A model generated the notes under the pieces. That model was not told where the DNA came from. It worked only from the letters and a program-made list of their open reading frames with translations, and did not search any database. This document shows, piece by piece, positions 14,973-24,069 of a DNA stretch of 35,743 bases. Position 1 is the stretch's first letter. Every line of letters starts with the position of its first letter. Both the position numbers and the translations under genes were made by a program. The DNA lies in contig JANXLQ010000032.1 in NCBI GenBank assembly GCA_025355085.1, forward strand, positions 1-35,743. Reading direction: 5' to 3'. Source of the stretch: Rhodopila sp. Lineage in GTDB: Bacteria; Pseudomonadota; Alphaproteobacteria; Acetobacterales; Acetobacteraceae.

Positions 14973-15809
14973 TTAACCGGCGGCGATATTATCCAGCAGC
15001 CGGACGTTGCCAAGTTTAGCCGCCGCGATCAGCCTTGCCCCGGGCTGCGGCCGGTCGATCGGCGCGAGGGTCGCGCACTCCACTAACGCCAAATAATTGA
15101 TATCGAAACTTTTTTCAGTGAGGCCCAACCGAGCCTCTTGCAGAACATCGGGGATTGCCGCCCCGTTGGCGATTTGGGCGGCGGCGGCGCGCATTACGGC
15201 GATCAGCGCCGGTGCGGTCGCTCTTTCCGGCGCGGACAGGAAGCGGTTTCGCGACGACATCGCCAGTCCGTCGGGTTCGCGCACGGTCTCCACGCCGGCG
15301 ATTTCCAGCGGCAGCAGCAAATCGGCGACCATTCGCTTCACGACCTGCAACTGTTGCCAGTCCTTTTCGCCGAAATAGGCCCGGTCGGGCCGGACCTGTC
15401 CGAACAATTTGGCGCAAACTGTTGCCACCCCTCGGAAGTGACCGGGACGAGCATCGCCTTCCCAGCGTTCGGAAGGGCCGCCGACGACGATGGTCGTGGC
15501 TTCCCCGGCGGGATACATCGTCGCGACATCCGGCAACCAGACCAAGGCGCAGCCTTCCGCCTCCAACGCCGCGAGGTCGCCGGCTTCGTCTCGCGGATAC
15601 CGGGACAGGTCCTCGGTCGGGGCGAACTGCAAGGGGTTGACGAAAATGGAGGCTACCGTTGCGGACCCGGCCGCGACACCGGCCCGCACCAGCGTTCGAT
15701 GACCTTCATGCAGCGCCCCCATTGTCGGGACGAAGGCCAGAGATTCGGCCTTCAGGCGAAGCTGGGCGCAGGCATGGCGCAAATCTGGAAGGGTGCGGAC
15801 GATCAACAT
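14973..15809 (-). CDS. panC: Pantoate--beta-alanine ligase (pantothenate synthetase)
   Basis: A 278-residue enzyme that joins pantoate and beta-alanine with ATP to make pantothenate, the last step of vitamin B5 synthesis and the route to CoA. Motifs are 'FVPTMGALHEGHRTLV' (HIGH-like ATP site, residues 26-41), 'SIFVNPLQFAPTEDLSRYPRD', 'RPDRAYFGEKDWQQLQVVKRM' and 'REPDGLAMSSRNRFL' (KMSKS-like). The track frame starts at 16130 inside a palindromic repeat; ATG 15809 (MLIVRTLPDL) is the family start. It stands alone without panB or panD. Its product feeds the CoA needed by the many acyl-CoA enzymes nearby. Confidence 0.96.
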   Translation of the reverse strand: MLIVRTLPDLRHACAQLRLKAESLAFVPTMGALHEGHRTLVRAGVAAGSATVASIFVNPLQFAPTEDLSRYPRDEAGDLAALEAEGCALVWLPDVATMYPAGEATTIVVGGPSERWEGDARPGHFRGVATVCAKLFGQVRPDRAYFGEKDWQQLQVVKRMVADLLLPLEIAGVETVREPDGLAMSSRNRFLSAPERATAPALIAVMRAAAAQIANGAAIPDVLQEARLGLTEKSFDINYLALVECATLAPIDRPQPGARLIAAAKLGNVRLLDNIAAG

Positions 15810-16215
15810 GTGGCGAATTTGGTCCAGACCGAGGCCGTGGGCAACATGGCACTTCCGCAAAGATGCGATGGCCGTGATCTCGTGGTTCGGGATTGGGGTG
15901 AAACCGGCCTCCCTGGTTCTTGCGACGATGGGCGCAGGCTTGGTTTCTGAGCCATTACGACGCATGGCGAGGCAAACATTCTGGAAGGTGTTTCCCCGCT
16001 CCTCATGGCGGCAAGGTTTGGCAAAGTAGCGATGGTGTCTCCGATCGTCATGGTGCGCGAAGGCGCACCATCCATGTCTTTTGGCATCTCGGACCAGCAA
16101 AAACGTGGATGGCGCGCTTTCGCGCACCATGACGATGAACGTGCGAGACGACGTTCATCCGATTGCCCGGGGCCTGTATTGTCCATCGCAGCGGTCTTGG
16201 TTTAATCCAATCCCC
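15810..16215. other. 406-bp divergent gap between panC and cydD
   Basis: This gap must contain promoters for panC (minus) and cydD (plus). Its centre is a palindromic repeat (15999-16137). The 15810-15990 part reads open on both strands but has no start signal or recognisable protein. No clear -35/-10 pair is seen. Confidence 0.45.
15999..16137. repeat. Palindromic repeat (REP/BIME-like), copy upstream of cydD
   Basis: ATGGTGCGCGAAGGCGC (from 16050) pairs with GCGCGCTTTCGCGCACCAT (ending near 16131), with inner CATCCATGTCTTTTG and AAAACGTGGATGGC. The left outer arm 'ggcaaagtagcgatgg' matches the inverted arm of the 10-kb copy. Long frames on both strands across it are artefacts of the palindrome. 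Confidence 0.8.
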
Positions 16216-17904
16216 ATGGCAAAGGCAGAATCGACCCAGGCAGCCGCGCGATCCTGGTTGCGCCGAGAACAACGTGCCGGCACCAAAGCCGCTCGGCCCG
16301 TGCTGATGTGGCATGTGCTGGGGTCGATCGCGGCGATTGGACAGGCGTTCGCCGCTGCCTCTGTGCTGACAGCGGCATTTACCGGGTCGCTGCTCGATGC
16401 GAGGGCACTGGCAGCGTTTGGCGCGCTTGCGGTGTTGCGTGCGGTGTTTTCGTATCTGACCGAGCGGGCGGCCTTTGCGGCTGGGGCGGCGGCGCGGCGG
16501 CGATTGCGCACGGATGCGCTGTCGCGGTTGCTCCAGGCTGGCCCGGCATTGTTGCGAGGCAGGCATTCCGGCGATCTGGCGACCATTGTGGTGGACAAGA
16601 TAGAGGCATTGGACGGCTTGTTCTCCCGCTACGTGCCGGCTGCTACCTTCGCGGTGGCAGGACCTTCGATCGTGTTGCTGGCGGTGCTGTATGCCGACCC
16701 CCGGGCGGCGCTGGTGCTGTTGGGCTGCGGGTTGCTGGTGCCGGTGGGCATGGCGATCGCGGGCATTGGGGCAGCCGCCGCCTCACGCAATCAGTTCCTG
16801 GCGATGGCGCGATTGCAGGCACGATTCCTTGACCGGGTGCGCGGTATCGCGACGATCGTGCTGTATGGACGGGCTGAGGACGAGGCCGCATCGCTGGGCC
16901 GGGCCGCCGCCGAACTGCGCGTGCGGACCATGCGGGTTCTGCGAGTCGCCTTCTTGTCGTCCGTGGTACTGGACCTGTCGGCGGCGTTGGCGACGGTGTT
17001 GCTCGCGATCCACTATTTCGGCCTGCTGCAACAAAGCGGTGATGTCGATGTCCTTTGGCCCGCGCTGGCGGTGCTGCTGCTGACGCCGGAGTTCTTCGCC
17101 CCACTGCGAACCTTCTCGGCCGCCTATCAGGACCGCCTGCATGCCACCGGGGCAGCGGAATCGCTGGTCGATCTGCCACCATTGCCCGAACCGGCCCCGG
17201 CCCGCGAAATCCGCAATGTAGCCGCTCAGGGCATGACCGTCGCGTTCGACAACGTGCGGCTGACCTGGGACACGTCCCGCGGGCCGGCGCTGGATGGATT
17301 GTCGTTCCGCGTCTCGGCGGGGGAAACGCTGGTGCTGGCGGGTCCGTCGGGTTCGGGCAAGTCCTCGGTCATCGAAATCCTGTTGGGATTCATCCACCCC
17401 GATAGCGGACGGGCGACCATCAACGGTGCCGACATCACCGATTTGGTCCCGCAGGCGCTGTCCCGGCTGACCGCGTGGATCGGTCAACGGCCGGTGCTGT
17501 TCTCCGGCTCCATCCGCGACAACATTCTGTTCGCCCGTCCCGAGGCCACCACCGACGAAGTTATCGCCGCCGCGACCGCCGCCCGGTTGGACGGGTTCAT
17601 CGCCGGGTTGCCGGCTGGCCTGGATACGAAGATCGGTGAGGGTGGCTACGGCCTGTCCGGCGGTCAGGCTCAGCGAATCGCCATCGCCCGGGCCTATCTG
17701 AAGAACGCCCCGCTGCTGCTGCTGGATGAACCGACTGCCCATTTGGATCCGGCGACGGAACAAGAAGTTTTGGATAGCCTGCGCCGTCTGGCGTTGGGGC
17801 GCACCGTGATCCTGGCCAGCCATTCCTCTGCCGCTCATGGCTTTGGCGGCAGGCGGTTGGATATGCGGGACGGTAAGGCGGTTTCCGCACGGGGGGCAGC
17901 ATAA
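16216..17904 (+). CDS. cydD: Thiol reductant ABC exporter subunit CydD
   Basis: A 562-residue half-transporter: an N-terminal six-helix membrane domain (residues about 30-330) fused to an ABC ATPase. CydDC exports glutathione and cysteine to the periplasm and is needed for cytochrome bd assembly. Walker A GPSGSGKS is at 376-383, signature LSGGQAQR at about 480, and Walker B 'LLLLDEP' at about 501. The track start at 16081 lies in the palindromic repeat; ATG 16216 (MAKAESTQAA) is preferred. It shares one base with cydC (TAATG). No cydAB oxidase genes are in the window. Confidence 0.93.
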   Translation: MAKAESTQAAARSWLRREQRAGTKAARPVLMWHVLGSIAAIGQAFAAASVLTAAFTGSLLDARALAAFGALAVLRAVFSYLTERAAFAAGAAARRRLRTDALSRLLQAGPALLRGRHSGDLATIVVDKIEALDGLFSRYVPAATFAVAGPSIVLLAVLYADPRAALVLLGCGLLVPVGMAIAGIGAAAASRNQFLAMARLQARFLDRVRGIATIVLYGRAEDEAASLGRAAAELRVRTMRVLRVAFLSSVVLDLSAALATVLLAIHYFGLLQQSGDVDVLWPALAVLLLTPEFFAPLRTFSAAYQDRLHATGAAESLVDLPPLPEPAPAREIRNVAAQGMTVAFDNVRLTWDTSRGPALDGLSFRVSAGETLVLAGPSGSGKSSVIEILLGFIHPDSGRATINGADITDLVPQALSRLTAWIGQRPVLFSGSIRDNILFARPEATTDEVIAAATAARLDGFIAGLPAGLDTKIGEGGYGLSGGQAQRIAIARAYLKNAPLLLLDEPTAHLDPATEQEVLDSLRRLALGRTVILASHSSAAHGFGGRRLDMRDGKAVSARGAA

Positions 17905-19535
17905 TGGGCGGGCCGTTATTCCGGATCATGGGGCTTTGGGGTCGCCAAACCGGCTGGCTGCTGGCGGGCCTGGGCGTGTCCCTGGCCGCGTTGGCCGCAG
18001 GGGTCGGGCTGATGGCGGTTTCCGGGCTTGCCGTTGGTGCGGCGCTGTTGGCCAGTGGACTGGCGATACCGGCCTTGCTGCGAGCGTTGGGCATGGCCCG
18101 TGTCGTGTTGCGGTACAGCGAACGGCTGGTGACCCACGGTGCGATGTTCCGGGCATTGGCGGATATCCGGGTGTGGTTTTTCAGTCGCCTCGCCCGCAGC
18201 TCGGCCGGCGGCCTTGGTTTCAGGCAGGCCGGCGACGTGCTGGCTCGGTTGGTTGGCGATATCGACGCGCTGGACGGATTGTACCTGCGTATTCTGCTGC
18301 CGCTCGCCAGCGCGGTCCTGTTGCTGCCCGTGTTGGTTCTGCTGCTCGGACACAGTTCCCCCGGGTTGGCGACAGAAATAGGCGCGTTGTTCGCCGCGGC
18401 GGCATTCGTGCTGCCCTGGCTGGCGGCCCGGGCGTCGGGCCGGGCAGGGACGGGGTTGGCGGTTGAGGCCGGGGCGCTGCGGGTCGCCGCACTGGATGCG
18501 TTGACCGGATTGCGGGAGGTCCGGGCGTTCGCCGCCGAGGGCCGGATGCTGGCGGCGGTGCAGGGAAAAGAGGCGGCTTTGCTGGCGGCCCAGCAAGCCA
18601 TGGCCGGCCGGACCGCTTTGGCGGGTGCGGCGTCGTTCCTGTGCGCGCAAATCGCGGTGCTGGCGGTACTGATCGATGCCGGCGCCAGTCCGGCGGCGTC
18701 CATCGCGGCGGCTTTCCTGGTGTTGGCGGCGTTCGAAGCTGTGGGCGGGCTGACCCGGGCCGGTGCTTTGGCCGGTCATGCGTCCGCCGCCGCCAGGCGT
18801 GTGCTGGAGGCAGCCGATGCGCCGGTGCCGGTGCCCGATCCCGCCGATCCCGCCGCGATGCCGGTGGCGGCCGGCCTGTCGTTCGAGGGTGTTGAATTCC
18901 GTTGGTTGCCAGACCGCCCGATGGTGTTTGAGAGTCTGACGCTGGAGATTCCTCAGGGTGCGAGGGTGGCGCTGTTGGGTCCGTCGGGTTCGGGTAAATC
19001 GACGTTGGCGGCGCTGGCGCTGAAAGTCGTGGCACCCCGGTCCGGGCATGTTCTGTTAGGTGGGGTGGATATTGCAACGTTGCCCGCTGCGCTGGTGCGG
19101 GCACGCATTGGGTGGCTGGGTCAGGCGACCCATCTGTTCGACGATACGATCCGGGAGAACTTGTTGCTGGCCGACCCGGACGCGGACGAGCCGGCGCTGT
19201 GGGCAGCGCTGGATGCGGCACGGGTCGGGGAGATGGTGCGGGCGTTGCCTGACGGTATGGATACCTGGGTGGGTGAAGGCGGAACGCGGTTCTCCGGTGG
19301 GCAAGGGCGGCGGCTGGCTTTGGCGCGGGCGCTGCTTTCTCCCGCTCCGATCCTGATCCTGGATGAACCCTGCGCCGGGTTGGATGCCGAAACGGAACGC
19401 GCGTTCCTGGAGACGTTGAATGAAACGGCGCCGGGGCGGACGGTTATTCTGATTACCCACCGGCTGACCGGGGTGGAGCGGTTGGACCGGATTTTCCGGC
19501 TGTCGGGTGGGAAGGCGGTCGCGGCGGCGGGGTAG
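17904..19535 (+). CDS. cydC: Thiol reductant ABC exporter subunit CydC
   Basis: A 543-residue partner of CydD with the same membrane-ATPase layout. The membrane domain starts 'LWGRQTGWLLAGLGVSLAALAAGVGLMAVSG' and contains 'VLRYSERLVTHGAMFRALADIRVWFF', typical of CydC. Walker A GPSGSGKS is at 359-366; the signature reads FSGGQGRR near 463 instead of LSGGQ, a mild change; Walker B 'ILILDEPCAGLD' follows. ATG 17904 overlaps the cydD stop. It is convergent with the acyl-CoA dehydrogenase pair. Together the two subunits form the heterodimeric exporter. Confidence 0.93.
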   Translation: MGGPLFRIMGLWGRQTGWLLAGLGVSLAALAAGVGLMAVSGLAVGAALLASGLAIPALLRALGMARVVLRYSERLVTHGAMFRALADIRVWFFSRLARSSAGGLGFRQAGDVLARLVGDIDALDGLYLRILLPLASAVLLLPVLVLLLGHSSPGLATEIGALFAAAAFVLPWLAARASGRAGTGLAVEAGALRVAALDALTGLREVRAFAAEGRMLAAVQGKEAALLAAQQAMAGRTALAGAASFLCAQIAVLAVLIDAGASPAASIAAAFLVLAAFEAVGGLTRAGALAGHASAAARRVLEAADAPVPVPDPADPAAMPVAAGLSFEGVEFRWLPDRPMVFESLTLEIPQGARVALLGPSGSGKSTLAALALKVVAPRSGHVLLGGVDIATLPAALVRARIGWLGQATHLFDDTIRENLLLADPDADEPALWAALDAARVGEMVRALPDGMDTWVGEGGTRFSGGQGRRLALARALLSPAPILILDEPCAGLDAETERAFLETLNETAPGRTVILITHRLTGVERLDRIFRLSGGKAVAAAG

Positions 19536-19537
19536 GG

Positions 19538-19567
19538 TGGGCATTTAATCCATGTGGGACTTGCCCA
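19538..19567. terminator. Weak hairpin after cydC
   Basis: TGGGCA (19538-19543) and TGCCCA (19562-19567) form a 6-bp stem with an 18-base loop just after the cydC stop. The rest of the 165-bp convergent gap up to the acyl-CoA dehydrogenase stop has no credible gene or T-run. Confidence 0.3.
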
Positions 19568-19700
19568 ATTCGGCCACCTGGTGGTGTTCGTCCGGGAACT
19601 TGAATCCGCCCTGTTATTCGTACGTTTCAGTCTCCGCCCCGGCCATTGGGTGCCTATCGGCACCGGCCAGGGCGAATGCAGCCAACATCTTCTGGTTGAG

Positions 19701-20831
19701 TTATCCGATCTCGGCGGCCAGTTTGTTCAGGTAATACGCCGGGTCGCCGAACAGCCGCTCCGTCACCATGCAGCGCCGGAAGTAATGCCCAACCGCGTAT
19801 TCCTCGGTCATACCGATGCCGCCATGCATCTGCACCGCACTTTGCGAGACATACCGCCCGGCCTGTCCGATCCCGACCTTTGCCAATGCGATATCATGGG
19901 CGCGGGATGCTTCGTCCGGGTTGTCGATCGACATGGTCGCCAGCATCGCCATGCTGCGGCCTTGCTCCTGCATCATGAACATGTCGGCCATACGATGCTG
20001 CACCACCTGGTAGGTGCCGATCGGATTGCCGAACTGAACGCGGGTTATGCTGTATTCCAGCGTCATCTCGTTCATCGCTTCCATCGCGCCGACGGTTTCC
20101 CCGGCGATGGCGGCGATGCCCGCCTCGACCACGCGTTGGATGATGGCCATGCCGCCACCGACTTCGCCGAGAAGCTCCACATCGGTCACGTTCGACAGGG
20201 AGATATCCGCCGCCCGTGTGTCGTCGCGACTGACGTAGCCACGTCGCGCCACGCCTGAGGCACCGGCATCGACGATGAACAGCGTGATGCCGTCTTCCTC
20301 GTAACGGTCTCCGCTGGTCCGGGCGCTGACGATGATCTTATCCGCTGCTTCGCCATGTGAAACGACGGTCTTCGATCCGTCCAGCACCCAACCGGCCGCC
20401 GTCTTTTTCGCCGTGGTTATGACATCGGACAGGTCGTACCGAGCCTGCCGTTCACTGTGGGCGAACGCCATTTTGAGGCTGCCCTCGGCGATGGCCGGGA
20501 TCATCGCGGTCTTCTGCGCCGCCGATCCCGCAATGTTCAGCGCGGTTCCGGCCAGCACGACCGTCGGGAAAAACGGTTCCAGCACCAGCACGCGGCCGAA
20601 CGCCTGCATTACCAGCATGACTTCCTGCGCGGTGCCGCCGAAGCCGCCGTATTCCTCGGCGAACGGCAGTCCCAGCAGCCCCTGTTCGGCGAACTGTGCC
20701 CAGACGGCGGGGGAATACCCCTCGGGCAGCGCCATGTAGCCCTTGCGCTGCGCGAAACTATAGGTGTCGCCCAGCATGCGCGACACACTCTCAACCAGCA
20801 GGCGCTGGTCGTCGGTCGGATCAAAATCCAT
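19701..20831 (-). CDS. Acyl-CoA dehydrogenase (second subunit of an overlapping pair)
   Basis: A 376-residue FAD acyl-CoA dehydrogenase. It shows the helical N-domain 'MDFDPTDDQRLLVESVSRML', the central beta-domain 'GWVLDGSKTVVSHGEAADKIIVSART', and the C-terminal 'YSITRVQFGNPIGTYQVVQHRMADM' and 'SAVQMHGGIGMTEEYAVGHYFRR' motifs. It introduces a double bond at C2-C3 of an acyl-CoA and passes electrons to ETF. ATG 20831 overlaps the stop of the upstream dehydrogenase by one base (TAATG). Such unequal pairs form heterotetramers in steroid side-chain and related catabolism (FadE28/FadE29); that assembly is inferred here. Confidence 0.93.
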   Translation of the reverse strand: MDFDPTDDQRLLVESVSRMLGDTYSFAQRKGYMALPEGYSPAVWAQFAEQGLLGLPFAEEYGGFGGTAQEVMLVMQAFGRVLVLEPFFPTVVLAGTALNIAGSAAQKTAMIPAIAEGSLKMAFAHSERQARYDLSDVITTAKKTAAGWVLDGSKTVVSHGEAADKIIVSARTSGDRYEEDGITLFIVDAGASGVARRGYVSRDDTRAADISLSNVTDVELLGEVGGGMAIIQRVVEAGIAAIAGETVGAMEAMNEMTLEYSITRVQFGNPIGTYQVVQHRMADMFMMQEQGRSMAMLATMSIDNPDEASRAHDIALAKVGIGQAGRYVSQSAVQMHGGIGMTEEYAVGHYFRRCMVTERLFGDPAYYLNKLAAEIG

Positions 20832-22036
20832 TACAGCCCCAATACCGCTTTAGTCAGGATGTTCTTCTGAATCTCATTCGTGCCGCCGTAGATGGAGGCT
20901 GCCCGCAGCATGAGGTAGCTGCCGGTTCCGGCGCTGCCGGCTTCCATCAGATCGTCGGGTTCGTTCATCTCCGCCAGTTCCTGCGCCCAGATCGGGGTCG
21001 CCATCGGGCCGGAAACATCGACCGCGAGTTCCGATGTGGCCTGCAGCAGTTCGGTGCCCTTCACCTTCAGCACCGACGACAGCGGGTCCGGCTTGCCCGC
21101 ACCCTTTGCTTTGTCGGACGCCGAAACGACGCGGTACTGGGTGATTTCCAGCGCCTTCATATCGACCTGCAACTGTGCGACCCGCTGGCGGAAAATCTGG
21201 TCCTCGATCAGCGGTTTGCCGCCGAAATTAACATCCTTGGCCATTGAAACGGCGGTGTTAACCCGTTCGCGCGATTTGCCGAGGCGTGCGATGCCGGTGC
21301 GTTCGTTGCCCAGCAGAAATTTCGCGACATCCCAGCCTTTGTTTTCTTCGTAGATACGCATCGACACCGGCACGCGCACGTCGTCGAAGAACACCTCGTT
21401 CAGATGATGGCCACCGTCGATCGAAATGATCGGGCGCACCGTGATGCCGGGCGTCTTCATATCGATCAGCAGGAACGAAATTCCCTCTTGCCGTTTGCGG
21501 GCGTTGGGGTCGGTGCGAACCAGCACGAAGCACCAATCGGCGTTATGCGCGGTGGAGGTCCAGATTTTCTGCCCGTTCACCACGTAATGATCGCCGTCCC
21601 GCTTCGCGGCTGTCTTTAGCGAGGCCAGATCGGACCCGGCGCCGGGCTCCGAGAACCCCTGGCACCACCAATCGTCCAGGTTCGCGGCGCGCGGCAGGAA
21701 GCGCTTCTTCTGTTCCTCGGTCCCGAACTGGATCAGCACCGGCCCCAGCATGGTGATATTGAAGGACAGCAGCTCGGGGGCAGGGGCCATCAGATTTTCT
21801 TCGAGGAAGATCATCTTTTGGATCGCGCTCCAGCCCGGGCCGCCCCATTCCTTCGGCCAGGACATTGCTGCCCAGCCCTTCGCGTTGAGGATTCGCTGCC
21901 AACGCACGGTATCTTCCTTGCGTGGCGGGTGTCCGAGTTTCATGCGGTCGCGAGTGTCCGCGGGCAGGTTTTCGCGAATAAAAATGCGAACTTCCTCGCG
22001 GAAGGCGAGCTCTTCCGGGGTAAAGCGAAGATCCAT
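20831..22036 (-). CDS. Acyl-CoA dehydrogenase (first subunit of an overlapping pair)
   Basis: A 401-residue acyl-CoA dehydrogenase beginning MDLRFTPEELAFREEVRIFIRENLP. It has 'WWCQGFSEPGAGSDLASLKTAAKRDGDHYVVNGQKIWTSTAHNADWCFVLVRTD', the flavin/substrate core, and ends 'ASIYGGTNEIQKNILTKAVLGL'. Medium-chain enzymes place the catalytic Glu in Y-E-G-T; here that position is Gly (Y-G-G-T), as in the heteromeric group, so the base may be elsewhere or in the partner. The start at 22036 is backed by GGAGGG. It is the first gene of the pair; no acyl-CoA ligase is adjacent. Confidence 0.94.
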   Translation of the reverse strand: MDLRFTPEELAFREEVRIFIRENLPADTRDRMKLGHPPRKEDTVRWQRILNAKGWAAMSWPKEWGGPGWSAIQKMIFLEENLMAPAPELLSFNITMLGPVLIQFGTEEQKKRFLPRAANLDDWWCQGFSEPGAGSDLASLKTAAKRDGDHYVVNGQKIWTSTAHNADWCFVLVRTDPNARKRQEGISFLLIDMKTPGITVRPIISIDGGHHLNEVFFDDVRVPVSMRIYEENKGWDVAKFLLGNERTGIARLGKSRERVNTAVSMAKDVNFGGKPLIEDQIFRQRVAQLQVDMKALEITQYRVVSASDKAKGAGKPDPLSSVLKVKGTELLQATSELAVDVSGPMATPIWAQELAEMNEPDDLMEAGSAGTGSYLMLRAASIYGGTNEIQKNILTKAVLGL

Positions 22037-22217
22037 TGGGGGTTCCCTCCTACTGACTGGTAACTCTAAGCGGGCCGGCAGCGGTGTGCAATCCGGGGAG
22101 CGACGGGCTTATTCGGCCGGTGGGTCTCCTGGCGGCGAAACAGGGAATTAGGAGCGCACCGGCTGTTGCGCTAACAAGGCGGCTCTTTCACAGCGATTCG
22201 CACCAGGGAGTTCAACG

Positions 22218-22685
22218 ATGCGGAGTTTGCAACATGTACGCGGGCTGGCTTTGGCCGCCTTCGTTACCGCATCGATTGGCAGCCTTGTTGCCGTCGCCCC
22301 CACAGCCGCTTCGGCTCAGAGTATTGGCAAAACGATGACGACACCATCAGGCTTACAAATCACGGACACCAAGGCCGGTACAGGCGCCACACCTAAGACG
22401 GGGCAAACCTGTGTCATGCATTACACGGGCTGGCTCTATGAAAACGGCGTTAAGGGCAAGAAGTTCGACAGTTCGCTCGACCGTGGCCAGCCGTTTGAAT
22501 TTTCCATCGGCAAGGGCCAGGTCATCGGCGGCTGGGACGAGGGCGTTGCCACGATGCAGGTCGGCGGTTCACGGACGCTGATTATTCCGCCCGCACTTGG
22601 TTACGGCGCGCGCGGCGCCGGTGGAGTCATTCCGCCGAACGCGACATTGATGTTCGATGTCGAATTGCTGGGCGTGAAGGGCTAG
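22218..22685 (+). CDS. Exported FKBP-type peptidyl-prolyl cis-trans isomerase
   Basis: A 155-residue protein with an N-terminal signal peptide (basic 'MRSLQHVR', hydrophobic '[18 protein letters not shown]', cleavage near 'AASA-Q') and one FKBP domain. The domain shows '[14 protein letters not shown]', '[70 protein letters not shown]', a complete FKBP signature. It speeds proline isomerisation during protein folding, probably in the periplasm. ATG 22218 has AGGGAG upstream. A hairpin follows the stop. It is transcribed alone. Confidence 0.95.
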   Translation: MRSLQHVRGLALAAFVTASIGSLVAVAPTAASAQSIGKTMTTPSGLQITDTKAGTGATPKTGQTCVMHYTGWLYENGVKGKKFDSSLDRGQPFEFSIGKGQVIGGWDEGVATMQVGGSRTLIIPPALGYGARGAGGVIPPNATLMFDVELLGVKG

Positions 22686-22695
22686 GTTTTCGGTC

Positions 22696-22737
22696 GCGGC
22701 CGGGTCCGGGCGTTATTTTGCGTCCGGGCTGGGCCGC
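22696..22737 (+). terminator. Long imperfect hairpin after the FKBP gene
   Basis: GCGGCCGGGTCCGGGCG pairs with CGTCCGGGCTGGGCCGC around a short T-rich loop, with two mismatches and two G-U pairs. It lies 11 bases after the stop. Only a few scattered Ts follow. Confidence 0.5.
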
Positions 22738-22906
22738 TGGTCTTTGGGATGTTCGGTGCTGTGTCCGTTAACTGGCTCGGGAACGCTGCAACGGCGGTGG
22801 CCTGTCGCCGCCGGCATTTCGTTCAGCAGTTTTTTGAAGGTCGATGAAGACGATGGTTGACCGGCGCGCTTCGACCGTGAGTTTTTGACTTACTGTCCGC
22901 TGTGAA

Positions 22907-22981
22907 TGGCTCGGGAGGTAGGATTCGAACCTACGACCGATCGGTTAACAGCCGATTGCTCTACCGCTGAGCTACTCCCGA
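22907..22981 (-). tRNA. tRNA-Asn (GTT)
   Basis: The minus strand reads TCGGGAG-TA-GCTC-AGCGGTA-GAGC, an anticodon stem ATCGG/CCGAT around loop CTGTTAA (anticodon GTT), T-arm GTAGG-TTCGAAT-CCTAC, and acceptor CTCCCGA-G-CCA. All stems pair; the length is 75 with encoded CCA. Confidence 0.97.
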
Positions 22982-23019
22982 ACAGACCCCACGGCTGCGC
23001 TTGCCGGGAGGGCGCCTAT

Positions 23020-23859
23020 CTAGTGTCCCAAGCCGGTCCGGTCAACTGCCGAAAGTGGGTTCAGGAGAAACTCTGTCATCAAACGGGCGCAAATCGTTGC
23101 GTGCGAGAACGGCAATCCGTGCTTCGCATGGCCGATGACATGCAATCTGGCCCCCGGCACCAGGTCTCGGAACGCGGCCATCGCCGGTACCGGGATGAAA
23201 GGGGAGCCGTCGGGGTGCAGCAGCAACAGCGGCGGGCGAAGCGTTGGCAGCCTGTCCACGAGATCCGCCCCGACCAGCGCATCGAGCATCCGCAACACCG
23301 TCTCGGGGCACGCGGTGGCCTGCTGCGCCTCAAACCAGCGGGCCATGTCGCCGGAGATCGCGCCGGGATGGAAGCGGGCGCGCATCATGTAGGCGGACCA
23401 ACCTTCCATGCCTTGGTCCGCGATCATTTGCCGCCAGCCGGCAACCGATTGGATGGAGGCCCCCAGATGCGCCCCATTGCTGATCGTCAGCGTGCGCACC
23501 CGCTCTGGCGCGCGCAGGGCGGCGTTCAGCACGATGGTGCCGCCGATCGATTCGCCCAGCAGGTGCGCTTGTTCGACTCCGGCGGCGTCCATGACCGCGA
23601 ACAGGTCGCCGGTCAGGCGGTCCATGTCGATCGCGACTCGGGCGTCGGGGCGATCGGACGCTCCGTGGCCGCGCATGTCGAATCGCAGGATACGGTGGGT
23701 ATGGATCAGGGCAGGCAACCAACCGGCGAAAATATCCCGATCGGCGCCGACGCCGTGGTGCATGACGATTGTTTCAGGTGCGGGCAGCCAAGGCGGAGTC
23801 AGGTCGATCAGGGACCATGCCAAGGTGCAACCGGCTACGTTTGTGCGTTGGGCCGTCAT
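23020..23859 (-). CDS. Alpha/beta-fold hydrolase
   Basis: A 279-residue hydrolase. The fold is marked by 'TIVMHHGVGADRDIFAGW' (oxyanion loop), 'RILRFDMRGHGASDRP', the nucleophile elbow G-E-S-I-G-G with Ser as catalytic residue, and 'IGHAKHGLPFSHATICARLMTEFL' with the likely catalytic His. It resembles 3-oxoadipate enol-lactonase-type hydrolases, but this does not fix the substrate. The track uses TTG 23871; ATG 23859 has a perfect-looking GGAGGG site and is preferred. It is a single gene between two tRNA genes. Confidence 0.88.
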   Translation of the reverse strand: MTAQRTNVAGCTLAWSLIDLTPPWLPAPETIVMHHGVGADRDIFAGWLPALIHTHRILRFDMRGHGASDRPDARVAIDMDRLTGDLFAVMDAAGVEQAHLLGESIGGTIVLNAALRAPERVRTLTISNGAHLGASIQSVAGWRQMIADQGMEGWSAYMMRARFHPGAISGDMARWFEAQQATACPETVLRMLDALVGADLVDRLPTLRPPLLLLHPDGSPFIPVPAMAAFRDLVPGARLHVIGHAKHGLPFSHATICARLMTEFLLNPLSAVDRTGLGH

Positions 23860-24069
23860 GATTCCCTCCAATTGTTGGCCGGGGCGGTAACAGGTGCGTT
23901 GTCCCGGCGGTGCGATGCTGTATTATACCTTCCGTCGGTGCGTTCGCCTGGTAAAGCGAGTGCCCCGAGCTGCGATTAGAGGTTTGAGTTTCGCAGCTTC
24001 TTAGAGTAGGTCAGGTTGAGTTGGACTGAACCAGCGCCCCGATGCTGGGTGAAGGTCCGATTGGCGTAT

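Noticed and set aside
14973-16130. Long panC with a 107-residue N-terminal extension
   Set aside because: The extension reads through a palindromic repeat; MLIVRTLPDL at 15809 matches the normal PanC start and length.
17916-19049. Long minus-strand ORFs across cydC (and similar ones across cydD)
   Set aside because: They are Arg/Gln/Pro-rich antisense shadows typical of high-GC genes. The plus frames carry full ABC transporter motifs.
22906-23979. 357-residue plus-strand ORF 'MAREVGFEPTTDRLTADCSTAELLPNRP'
   Set aside because: Its start is the complement of tRNA-Asn, a known artefact translation, and the rest is antisense to the hydrolase.
24005-24069. Promoter for tRNA-Leu (TTGAGT at 24016)
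   Set aside because: No acceptable -10 lies at 16-18 bp, so the match is too weak to report.
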